Origin: Porphyromonadaceae bacterium UBA7555
GTDB lineage: Bacteria > Bacteroidota > Bacteroidia > Bacteroidales > Muribaculaceae
Direction of reading: 5' to 3'
Assembly (NCBI GenBank): GCA_002478045.1
Contig: DLLT01000059.1
Coordinates: 1-43,818, forward strand
DNA length: 43,818 nucleotides
The position numbers and the translations under genes are program-made. A model generated the notes under the pieces. The model saw only the letters and a program-made list of their open reading frames with translations. It was not told where the DNA came from and did not search any database. Shown in pieces: positions 27,208-36,000 of this stretch. The stretch's first letter is position 1. Every line of letters begins with the position of its first letter.

Positions 27208-27654
27208 TCAATTGTCTGCAGCTCCGGCCTTTGTCTTCTTTACGTATTTCAATGCTACGATTACGGCGACAACACCGAGGGCTACTGTAAGCAGCCACCA
27301 TGGGCACCGCCGGGGGCGCGAAACTTTCTTTTGCGTCCTGACGGCAGTATGAATCACGGACGAGGTGTCGGACATCTCGATTTGTCGTACTTGTCGCCGA
27401 TTGCGTCCTACGCGTGCATTGACTTTGGCTGCCGAAGCCGTGAGCGTTGCCGACCCAACTCGCAGGTTGACATCTTTAAGGCGCAGTTCAAGGTCGATAG
27501 AAATTGTATCACGTACGCTGTCTCGTATGGCTACATGCTCGACTTTCTCGGCGTGGTAGGCGTCCTGCTCTGTAACGGTCTCATGCTTGGTCCGACATGC
27601 GACATTGGCAAGCACAAGGGTCGCTATGGCGATATAAGGGATATGACGTCTCAT
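27208..27654 (-). CDS. Small envelope protein with unimolecular-spanin-like topology
   Basis: A 148-residue protein of no family I recognise. It begins with a signal-like segment (HIPYIAIATLVLANVA) ending at Cys20, an imperfect lipobox (Asn at -3). A periplasmic part of about 95 residues follows, rich in Val, Thr and charged residues and probably beta-structured. A single hydrophobic segment comes near the end (WWLLTVALGVVAVIVAL, residues 119-135) with a short basic tail. An N-terminal lipid anchor plus a C-terminal membrane helix is the layout of unimolecular spanins, which join inner and outer membranes at the last step of phage lysis. The ATG overlaps the amidase stop (ATGA), so the two are coupled; a longer in-frame form starting at 27693 is rejected. 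The function is inferred from topology and context. Confidence 0.7.
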   Translation of the reverse strand: MRRHIPYIAIATLVLANVACRTKHETVTEQDAYHAEKVEHVAIRDSVRDTISIDLELRLKDVNLRVGSATLTASAAKVNARVGRNRRQVRQIEMSDTSSVIHTAVRTQKKVSRPRRCPWWLLTVALGVVAVIVALKYVKKTKAGAADN

Positions 27655-28199
27655 AGCTCGGCATATTCTTTGGTGGCATCGAAACACGGGCACGCCTTGG
27701 GCGCAAAGTCGCGATGTCCGTATATACGAGCATCGGGGTAGCGGCGGCGCAATTCGCTCAATAAATGCCGCAGGGCAGTGCGTTGCGCGGCTGTGCGCGT
27801 ATCCTTGGGATGGCCGGCGGCATCAACGCCACCGACATAACATACGCCTATGGAGCACCGATTGAGGCCGCGGCAATGAGCGCCGACAAGCGATTCGCTG
27901 CGTCCGCGCTCCACCGGTCCGTCTCGGCGTACCACCCAATGATAGCCTATGCAGGCAAAACCACGGCTACGATGATAGCGGTCGATATCGGCAGCGCTCA
28001 CGTCACGGCCCTCCGGCGTTGCCGAGCAATGCACTATAATGTGCGTAACCTTGTCCAAAAGCTTCATCTCGGCACTTGCGCATCCATATCCTTCGGCCGG
28101 AATTGTGCATTTCTGCATTTCTACATTCTCAGGCAGTGCCGAACCCGTTTCGACCTTTTGCGTTGCGCCTTTTACGGCATCTTGTGTTGTGTCTTTCAT
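27651..28199 (-). CDS. N-acetylmuramoyl-L-alanine amidase (T7-lysozyme-like endolysin)
   Basis: Cuts the bond between MurNAc and the stem peptide of peptidoglycan. The 182-residue form has an Amidase_2 fold from about residue 48. Zinc ligands fit the T7 lysozyme scheme: His in IIVHCSATPEG, His in GHRDFAPKA and Cys in ACPCFDA. The GYHWVVRRDG and AHCRGLNRCSIGVCYVGG blocks are also typical. The first 44 residues look unrelated and low in structure. Met45 (position 28067), just before LLDKVTHIIVHC, is the usual family start and would give 139 residues. The longer start has A-rich upstream sequence and lies about 60 bp after a promoter. There is no signal peptide, as expected for a holin-dependent endolysin. 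It is the first gene of the lysis cassette. Confidence 0.88.
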   Translation of the reverse strand: MKDTTQDAVKGATQKVETGSALPENVEMQKCTIPAEGYGCASAEMKLLDKVTHIIVHCSATPEGRDVSAADIDRYHRSRGFACIGYHWVVRRDGPVERGRSESLVGAHCRGLNRCSIGVCYVGGVDAAGHPKDTRTAAQRTALRHLLSELRRRYPDARIYGHRDFAPKACPCFDATKEYAEL

Positions 28200-28260
28200 T
28201 GTATTATGTATTTTGGTGATTAATAACGGAGCGACAAAAATTCTGCCCCTATTGTCGTTG

Positions 28261-28268
28261 CAAAGTTA
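28261..28268 (-). promoter_or_regulatory. -7 element of the lysis-cassette promoter
   Basis: TAACTTTG on the minus strand (28268-28261) is an exact -7 match, 61 bp before the amidase ATG at 28199. No TTTG lies at the expected -33 position, which could mean dependence on an activator. Confidence 0.5.
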
Positions 28269-28380
28269 GCATCCGAAGCGCCTCACGATACTGCCGATGA
28301 CGCCTGCACCGCCTCATCGCGTCATCCCCCATAAGCCATCTCCCACCATACAGCAGCCTCAAAAAAGAAGGCCTATAGCA

Positions 28381-28455
28381 GTCTCTAAGGCCCTAAAGGC
28401 CCCATCCCTAAAGACCCAAAGGTCCCTAAAGTCTCTAATTTCCTTAAAGACCCTC
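28381..28455. repeat. Degenerate 9-bp tandem repeat array
   Basis: On the minus strand this reads as successive 9-mers close to AGGGNCTTT (AGGGTCTTT, AGAGACTTT, AGGGACCTT, TGGGTCTTT, and so on), about eight units. It lies between the lysis-cassette promoter and the rpoC terminator. A related array is at 43635. No gene is seen in 28269-28515. Confidence 0.6.
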
Positions 28456-28515
28456 AATCCGCCAACACGTCGGATTTATCGTCACAAAACCGGATAAAAC
28501 GCCCTCCGCCCCCGG

Positions 28516-28557
28516 AAAAAGCATGAGGGCGGCGCCCGCTGACGGGTGCCGCCCTCA
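28516..28557 (-). terminator. Intrinsic terminator of the rplK-rpoC operon
   Basis: The arms TGAGGGCGGC / GCCGCCCTCA plus an inner CCCG/CGGG stem form a very stable hairpin (28524-28557). Read on the minus strand, it is followed by GC and TTTTT. It lies 47 bp after the rpoC stop. Confidence 0.92.
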
Positions 28558-28603
28558 CAAGTTATGGCGGAAGGATTATGCCCGCAAGGGGCAAATCACG
28601 GTA

Positions 28604-31600
28604 TCAGTCTTTGACTGCATCGGAGGTCACGGGGGCTACTTCGTCGCCTTCGGTGCCTTCGATTTCGGCTTTGATGATTTCCTGTTCCTCTGGGGTGTCG
28701 TCCAGCGAGTTGACGATAAGGGTTTCGTATTCGCGAAGACCTGTACCGGCGGGGATGAGGTGTCCGCAGATGACGTTCTCCTTCATACCCTCGAGATTAT
28801 CTGTCTTGCCGTTGATGGCTGCCTCGTTGAGCACCTTGGTGGTTTCCTGGAAGGATGCTGCCGAGATGAAGCTCGAGGTTTGAAGTGCGGCACGGGTGAT
28901 ACCCTGCAGGATTTGTTCGGAGGTGGCGGGCACGGCGTCACGCACGGTGACAGTGCGCAGGTCGCGACGCTTGAGTGCGGAATTCTCGTCACGCAGCTTG
29001 CGTGCGGTGATAATCATACCGGGCTTGACATTCTCGCTGTCGCCGGCGTCGATGACCACTTTCTTGCCCCAGATACGATCATTCTCGTCCATGAAGTCGC
29101 GCTTGTCCACGATTTGCTGCTCCAGGAAGCCGGTATCGCCGGGATCGAGGATATTGACTTTGCGCATCATCTGGCGGACGATGACTTCGAAGTGTTTATC
29201 GTTGATCTTCACACCCTGCATACGGTATACGTCTTGTACCTCGTTGACAATGTATTCCTGCACGGCTGTCGGGCCCATGATATTGAGGATATCGGAAGGT
29301 GTGATGGCACCGTCGGACAGGGGCGTACCGGCACGTACATAGTCGTTGTCTTGTACAAGGATTTGCTTGGACAGAGGTACAAGGTATTTCTTGACTTCTC
29401 CGAGTTTGCTGGTGACGGAGATTTCGCGATTACCGCGACGGGTCTTGCCCAGATGGACTTCGCCGTCGATTTCGCTGACGATGGCGGGGTTGGACGGGTT
29501 GCGGGCTTCGAAGAGCTCGGTGACACGAGGCAGACCGCCGGTGATATCGCCGGCGCCACCGGTTGCGCGAGGCAGTTTGACAAAGATGTCGCCGGGTTTG
29601 ATTTCCTTGCCGTCCTCGAAGATGAGGTGGGCACCCACGGGCAATGCGTATGTCTTGAGGATTTCGCCGGAAGCATCAACGATGTTTGCTTCGGGCACCT
29701 TGTTACGATCCTTAGGCTCGATGATGATGCGGTCTTCCATACCGGACTGTTCATCGACATCCACACGGAAGGTGACATTCTCTTCGAGGTTGGCGTACTT
29801 GATGGTACCGCCGACTTCGCTGACAATTACGGCGTTGAAGGGGTCCCATTCGCAGATTACATCGCCTTTGTGTACGGCATCGCCGTTGGAGAAGAACAGT
29901 TTCGAGCCGTAGGGGATGTTGGCGCTGGTAAGCATCATACCCGTATTGGGATCCATGATGCGCATTTCGGCCAGACGACCGACAACGACTTCGACGGGAC
30001 GACCTTTGGCGTCTTTTTCATCGGTGGTGACGGTGCGAAGTTCTTCTATTTCGAGTGTGCCGTCATAGCGGGATGTTACGTTGGAAATGGCTGCGATATT
30101 GGATGCCACACCACCAACGTGGAACGTACGCAGTGTCAGCTGTGTACCGGGCTCGCCGATAGACTGGGCGGCAATCACGCCGACAGCTTCGCCCTTTTGT
30201 ACGAGGCGGTTGTTGGAAAGGTTGCGGCCATAGCACTTGGCGCAGACGCCTTTCTTGCTTTCGCAGGTGAGGACGGAACGTATCTCGACGCTTTCGATGG
30301 GCGATGCATCGATACGGTCGGCAGCGGCATCGTTGATTTCTTCGCCGGCATGTACGATAATTTCGCCGGTAGTGGGATCGACTACATCGTGTACGGATAC
30401 GCGGCCGAGGATGCGCTCGCCCAGCGAGGCAACAACTTCGTCGTTGTTCTTGATCTCGCGGCAAACGAGTCCGCGCAGTGTTCCGCAGTCTTCTTCGGTG
30501 ATGATGACATCGTGCGCCACATCGACAAGACGACGGGTGAGGTAACCGGCATCGGCGGTCTTGAGTGCCGTATCGGCCAAACCTTTACGGGCACCGTGCG
30601 TGGAGATGAAGTACTCGAGCACGGAGAGGCCTTCCTTGAAGTTGGCCAAAATCGGGTTCTCGATAATCTGACCGCCTTCGGCACCGGCTTTCTGCGGCTT
30701 GGCCATAAGGCCACGCATACCGGCCAGCTGACGGATCTGGTCCTTGGAACCACGGGCGCCGGAGTCGAGCATCATGAATACGGAGTTGAAGCCCTGGTTG
30801 GCCTCGGTCATTTGTTTCATGAGCACGTCGGTGAGGCGGGTATTGACGTGTGTCCAGATATCAATTATCTGGTTGTAACGTTCGGTATTGGTGATAAAGC
30901 CCATCGAGTAGTTGTTCATCACCTCTTCAACGTGGGCGTAACCTTCGGCCACAATCGCTTTCTTTTCTTCGGGAATGATAACATCGCCCAAGTTGAAGGA
31001 CAGACCGCCCTTGAAGGCCATATAGTATCCGAGGTTCTTGATGTCGTCCAGGAACTGAGCCGAACGGGGAATACCGCAGCGCTTGATGACGCGCGAGATG
31101 ATGTTACGCAACGATTTCTTGGAAATCAACTCGTTGACATAGCCTATTTCTTTGGGCACATACTCGTTGACAAGCACTCGACCTACGGAAGTATTCTCTA
31201 CCAGGTGCTGGATGGGGTTGCCGTCGGCATCGATGTCATCCACCATAATGGTGACGGGGGCGTGCAGTGTAACCTTGCCTTCGTTGTATGCGATTTGGGC
31301 TTCTTCGGGTCCGTAGAATATGGTGCCTTCGCCCTTGTCGCCGGGACGCAGTTTGGAGATGTAGTACAGACCGAGTACCATATCCTGCGAGGGCACGGTG
31401 ATAGGTGCGCCGTTGGCGGGGTTGAGGATGTTGTGTGCGCCCAGCATCAGGATTTGTGCTTCAAGAACGGCCTCATTGCCCAGAGGCAAGTGCACGGCCA
31501 TTTGGTCACCGTCGAAGTCGGCATTGAACGCGGTACATGCCAGCGGGTGAAGCTGGATGGCCTTGCCTTCGATCAGCTTGGGCTGGAAGGCCTGAATACC

Positions 31601-32971
31601 GAGACGGTGAAGTGTCGGGGCGCGGTTGAGCAGTACGGGGTGACCTTTCATCACATATTCGAGGATGTCCCATACGACGGGTTCCTTACGGTCGACAATC
31701 TTCTTGGCGGACTTGACGGTCTTGACAATGCCGCGCTCGATAAGTTTGCGAATGATAAAGGGTTTGTATAGCTCGGCGGCCATATACTTGGGCAGACCGC
31801 ATTCGTGCATCTTCAGCTCGGGGCCGACCACGATGACCGAACGAGCGGAGTAGTCGACACGTTTACCGAGAAGGTTTTGGCGGAAACGGCCTTGTTTGCC
31901 TTTGAGGGCATCGCTGAGGGACTTCAACGGACGGTTGGCATCGGACTTGACGGCCGAGGAGCGGCGCGAGTTGTCAAGCAGCGAGTCAACGGCCTCCTGA
32001 AGCATACGCTTTTCGTTGCGCAGGATGACATCGGGAGCCTTGATTTCAATTAGTCGTTTCAGACGATTGTTGCGGATGATTACGCGGCGATAGAGGTCGT
32101 TGAGGTCACTGGTGGCAAAACGACCGCCGTCCAGGGGTACCAGGGGTCGCAATTCGGGCGGAATTACGGGCACGGCCTGAAGTATCATCCATTCGGGCTT
32201 GTTGCGACCGCGTGATTGACGGAAGGATTCGACAACCTGAAGGCGCTTCAGAGCCTCGGTTTTGCGTTGCTGGCTGCCATCGGTATCGGCCTGATGACGC
32301 AGTTGAGCGGCCAGGTCATCAAGATCTATGTCCTTGAGCAGATCGTAGATGGCTTCGGCGCCCATCTTGGCCACGAACTTGTTGGGATCGTCGTCTTCGA
32401 GGTTTTGGTTGTCGGCGGGCAGGTTGTCCATGATAGCAAAATACTCGTCTTCGGTCAGCAAATCAAGGCGCTGTACGTATACCGGCTCGCCGTTGCGGTC
32501 GCGTACGTCCTCGCCGGGCACCACTACTTCGTGGCCGGGATTGATGACAATGTATTTCTCGTAATATATCACCTGGTCAAGCTTCTTGGAGGGAAGGCCC
32601 AGGAGGTAACCTATTTTGTTGGGCAGCGAGCGGAAGTACCAGATATGTGCCACGGGCACTACCAACTTGATGTGACCCATGCGTTCGCGGCGCACTTTTT
32701 TCTCGGTGACTTCGACACCGCAGCGGTCGCACACGATGCCCTTGTAGCGGATGCGCTTGTATTTGCCGCAGTGGCATTCGTAGTCCTTGACAGGACCGAA
32801 GATGCGCTCGCAGAACAGACCGTCGCGTTCGGGCTTGTAGGTGCGGTAGTTAATGGTTTCGGGCTTGAGCACCTCGCCGGAGGACTTCTCCAGAATTTCC
32901 TCGGGGGAAGCCAGGCCTATAGTAATCTTCGAGAACCCTTGTTTGGTGGGTTTGTCTTTTCTGAAAGCCAT
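28604..32971 (-). CDS. rpoC: DNA-directed RNA polymerase subunit beta'
   Basis: The 1455-residue beta' subunit, carrying the catalytic Mg2+ site of RNA polymerase. The N-terminal zinc site is Cys66, Cys68, Cys81 and Cys84 (ECHCGKYKRI, VCDRCGVEV). The absolutely conserved NADFDGD lies at residues 483-489, its three aspartates holding the metal. A second zinc-type cluster (LTCESKKGVCAKCYG) comes near residue 905, then QSIGEPGTQLTLRTFHVGG just after. The C-terminal tail is acidic. It lies 110 bp after rpoB in the same operon, with a stable hairpin in the gap, and is followed by the operon terminator. The large open frame on the opposite strand is a codon-bias shadow. Confidence 0.99.
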   Translation of the reverse strand: MAFRKDKPTKQGFSKITIGLASPEEILEKSSGEVLKPETINYRTYKPERDGLFCERIFGPVKDYECHCGKYKRIRYKGIVCDRCGVEVTEKKVRRERMGHIKLVVPVAHIWYFRSLPNKIGYLLGLPSKKLDQVIYYEKYIVINPGHEVVVPGEDVRDRNGEPVYVQRLDLLTEDEYFAIMDNLPADNQNLEDDDPNKFVAKMGAEAIYDLLKDIDLDDLAAQLRHQADTDGSQQRKTEALKRLQVVESFRQSRGRNKPEWMILQAVPVIPPELRPLVPLDGGRFATSDLNDLYRRVIIRNNRLKRLIEIKAPDVILRNEKRMLQEAVDSLLDNSRRSSAVKSDANRPLKSLSDALKGKQGRFRQNLLGKRVDYSARSVIVVGPELKMHECGLPKYMAAELYKPFIIRKLIERGIVKTVKSAKKIVDRKEPVVWDILEYVMKGHPVLLNRAPTLHRLGIQAFQPKLIEGKAIQLHPLACTAFNADFDGDQMAVHLPLGNEAVLEAQILMLGAHNILNPANGAPITVPSQDMVLGLYYISKLRPGDKGEGTIFYGPEEAQIAYNEGKVTLHAPVTIMVDDIDADGNPIQHLVENTSVGRVLVNEYVPKEIGYVNELISKKSLRNIISRVIKRCGIPRSAQFLDDIKNLGYYMAFKGGLSFNLGDVIIPEEKKAIVAEGYAHVEEVMNNYSMGFITNTERYNQIIDIWTHVNTRLTDVLMKQMTEANQGFNSVFMMLDSGARGSKDQIRQLAGMRGLMAKPQKAGAEGGQIIENPILANFKEGLSVLEYFISTHGARKGLADTALKTADAGYLTRRLVDVAHDVIITEEDCGTLRGLVCREIKNNDEVVASLGERILGRVSVHDVVDPTTGEIIVHAGEEINDAAADRIDASPIESVEIRSVLTCESKKGVCAKCYGRNLSNNRLVQKGEAVGVIAAQSIGEPGTQLTLRTFHVGGVASNIAAISNVTSRYDGTLEIEELRTVTTDEKDAKGRPVEVVVGRLAEMRIMDPNTGMMLTSANIPYGSKLFFSNGDAVHKGDVICEWDPFNAVIVSEVGGTIKYANLEENVTFRVDVDEQSGMEDRIIIEPKDRNKVPEANIVDASGEILKTYALPVGAHLIFEDGKEIKPGDIFVKLPRATGGAGDITGGLPRVTELFEARNPSNPAIVSEIDGEVHLGKTRRGNREISVTSKLGEVKKYLVPLSKQILVQDNDYVRAGTPLSDGAITPSDILNIMGPTAVQEYIVNEVQDVYRMQGVKINDKHFEVIVRQMMRKVNILDPGDTGFLEQQIVDKRDFMDENDRIWGKKVVIDAGDSENVKPGMIITARKLRDENSALKRRDLRTVTVRDAVPATSEQILQGITRAALQTSSFISAASFQETTKVLNEAAINGKTDNLEGMKENVICGHLIPAGTGLREYETLIVNSLDDTPEEQEIIKAEIEGTEGDEVAPVTSDAVKD

Positions 32972-33025
32972 ATATGGTTGTATCTTATTTTCGGTGTATG
33001 GATGTTGTGCTGAGGAGCGAATTTT

Positions 33026-33055
33026 GTTGCCGGACCGGGCTTCCGGCCCGGCAAC
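33026..33055 (-). other. Stable hairpin between rpoB and rpoC
   Basis: A 13-bp stem with a 4-nt loop. The one imperfect pair is G-U on the minus strand and A-C on the plus strand, so it suits the rpoB-rpoC mRNA. No U-tract follows, so it is more likely an RNA-processing or stability element than a terminator. Confidence 0.65.
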
Positions 33056-33081
33056 TTATATGACGTGTGTCAGAGGACGTG

Positions 33082-36000
33082 TTACGGTTCGAGGTTGACA
33101 CTCAGGCCCAGACCGCGAAGCTCGTGCAGAAGCACATTGAGCGATTCGGGGATGCCGGGCGTGGGCATCGGCTCGCCTTTGACGATGGCTTCGTAGGCTT
33201 TGGAGCGGCCGTTGACATCGTCGGACTTGATAGTCAGGATCTCTTGTAGGATGTGGGAGGCGCCGAAGGCTTCGAGCGCCCAGACTTCCATCTCGCCGAA
33301 ACGCTGACCGCCGAACTGGGCTTTACCACCCAGAGGCTGCTGGGTAATCAGCGAGTACGGACCTATGGAGCGAGCGTGCATCTTGTCTTCGACCATGTGG
33401 CCGAGTTTGAGCATATAAATGACACCTACGGTGGCGGGCTGGTCAAAGCGCTCGCCGGTGCCGCCGTCATAGAGGTAGGTCTTGCCGTAGCGCGGCAGAC
33501 CGGCCTTATCGGTCCATTCGTTGAGGTCGTCGAGGGAGGCGCCGTCAAATATAGGCGTCGCAAATTTCTCGTCGAGCACACGGCCGGCCCAGCCTAAGAC
33601 GGTTTCGAAAATCTGACCCAAGTTCATACGCGAAGGTACGCCCAGAGGGTTCAGGCAGATATCTACCGGAGTACCATCCTCAAGGAAGGGCATATCTTCC
33701 TGGCGCACGATGCGCGATACGATACCCTTATTACCGTGACGGCCGGCCATCTTATCACCTACGCTGATTTTGCGTTTCTTGGCGATGTAGACCTTGGCGA
33801 TTTGCATGATGCCGGAGGGCAGGTCGTCGCCGATGGTGAGGTCAAACTTGCGACGGCGCAACTGGGTATCCAACTCCTTGGCTTTGCGCAGGTAGTTGAC
33901 GATAGTGCGACGTATCAGGTCGTTCTTGTGTGCATCGGTGGTCCATTTGCTCAGGTTGACGGTATCGAAGTTGATTTCGCGAAGAACTCCGGCGGTGAAT
34001 TTCTCGCCCTTAGGGATGATGTCCACTCCGAGGAAGTCCTTGACACCCTGGCTAGTACGATTGCCGATAAGCGAAGTAAGCTTATTGATAAGCACGGTCT
34101 TCAGTTCTTCGGCCTTGGCGTTATATTCTTCGTCAAGCTTGGGCATGAGCGCTGCTGCGGCACGTGCTTGTTTCTTGCTGGCTTTGCTGAAGAGGTTGGT
34201 GCCGATTACGACGCCCTTTAGCGATGGGGTGGCTTTGAGCGAGGCATCCTTGACATCTCCGGCCTTGTCGCCGAATATGGCACGAAGCAGTTTCTCTTCG
34301 GGTGTGGGGTCGGACTCACCCTTAGGCGTAATCTTACCTATCATAATGTCGCCGGGGATGACATGTGCACCCACGCGGATGATACCGCGTTCGTCGAGGT
34401 CCTTAGTGGCATCCTCGCTGACATTGGGTATATCGTTGGTCAGTTCCTCAAGACCGCGCTTTGTTTCGCGTACTTCCAACGAGTATTCGTCTACGTGTAC
34501 GCTCGTGAGGATATCCTCGCGTACGACGCGCTCGTTGAGCACGATGGCGTCCTCGTAGTTGTAACCCTTCCAAGGCATGAATGCCACCTTAAGGTTGCGT
34601 CCGAGTGCCAATTCGCCGTTTTCGCTGGAATAGCCTTCGGTGAGTATATCGCCCTTCTCGACGCGCTGTCCCTTGGTGCAGATGGGACGCAGGTCGATGG
34701 TGGTGCTTTGGTTGGTCTTGCGGAATTTGGGAAGATGATATTCCTTGACTGCATCATCAAAGGACACAAATTCTTCGTCCGGTGTGCGCTCGTAGCGGAT
34801 GCGGATGGTGGTGGCATCGACAAATTCGACGACACCGGGGCCCTCGGCTGCTATCTGCGTACGGCTGTCGCGTACCAATTGACCTTCGATACCGGTACCT
34901 ACTATAGGCGACTCGCTACGCATCAGCGGCACTGCCTGGCGCATCATATTCGATCCCATAAGAGCACGGTTGGCATCATCGTGCTCCAGGAACGGAATCA
35001 ACGAGGCGGCAATAGATGCTATCTGCGTAGGCGATACGTCCATAAGATCGACTTGGTCGGGCGATACCACGGGGAAGTCGGCGTCCAGACGGGCCTTGAT
35101 TTTGTCGTTCTTGAATGTTCCATCTTCGTTGACGGGAGCATTGCCTTGGGCTATAATCTTGCCTTCTTCGATTTCGGCCGTCATATAGACAACTTCATCG
35201 TTGTTCAGATTGACGTGTCCGTTTTCGACCTTGCGATACGGAGTTTCGATAAAACCGAGGTCGTTGATCTTGGCATATACACACAACGAACTGATAAGAC
35301 CAATATTAGGTCCTTCAGGCGTCTCAATGGGGCACAGACGACCGTAGTGGGTGTAGTGCACGTCACGCACCTCGAAGCCGGCACGCTCGCGCGACAGACC
35401 GCCGGGACCCAACGCGGACATACGACGCTTGTGCGTAATCTCGGCCAGAGGATTGGTCTGATCCATAAATTGCGACAAGGCGTTGGTGCCGAAGAAAGTA
35501 TTGATGACGGACGAAATAGTCTTGGCGTTGATCAAGTCGATAGGCGTGAACGTCTCGTTGTCACGGACATTCATACGCTCGCGAATGGTGCGAGCCATAC
35601 GTGCCAGGCCGACGCCGAATTGGTTGTAGAGCTGCTCGCCCACGGTGCGTACGCGGCGGTTGCTCAAGTGGTCGATATCATCGACATCTGTCTTGCTGTT
35701 GATCAGCTCAATCAGATATTTTATGATGGCTACGATGTCTTCTTTGGTCAGTACTTTGACATCGATAGGTATGCTCAGGTTGAGTTTCTTATTGATGCGA
35801 TAGCGACCCACATCACCGAGATCATAACGCTTCTCGCTGAAGAAGAGGTTGGTAATCACCTCACGTGCGGTAGCGTCATCCGGAGCTTCGGCATTACGCA
35901 ACTGACGATAGATATGGCGTATAGCCTCAGCCTCCGTATTGGTGGGGTCTTTGTGCAACGTATTGAAGATGATAGCATAGTCGCTGGGCGATACGTCGGC

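Noticed and set aside
27199..28269. Plus-strand open frames across the lysis cassette
   Set aside because: The minus-strand genes have clear domains and coupled overlaps, while the plus-strand frames have none.
28366..28455. A CRISPR array at the short repeats
   Set aside because: The units are 9 bp, degenerate and without spacers; no cas gene is near.
28523..31771. A 1082-codon open frame on the + strand opposite rpoC
   Set aside because: It mirrors rpoC codon usage, shows no domain or signal, and rpoC itself is certain. It is a shadow frame.
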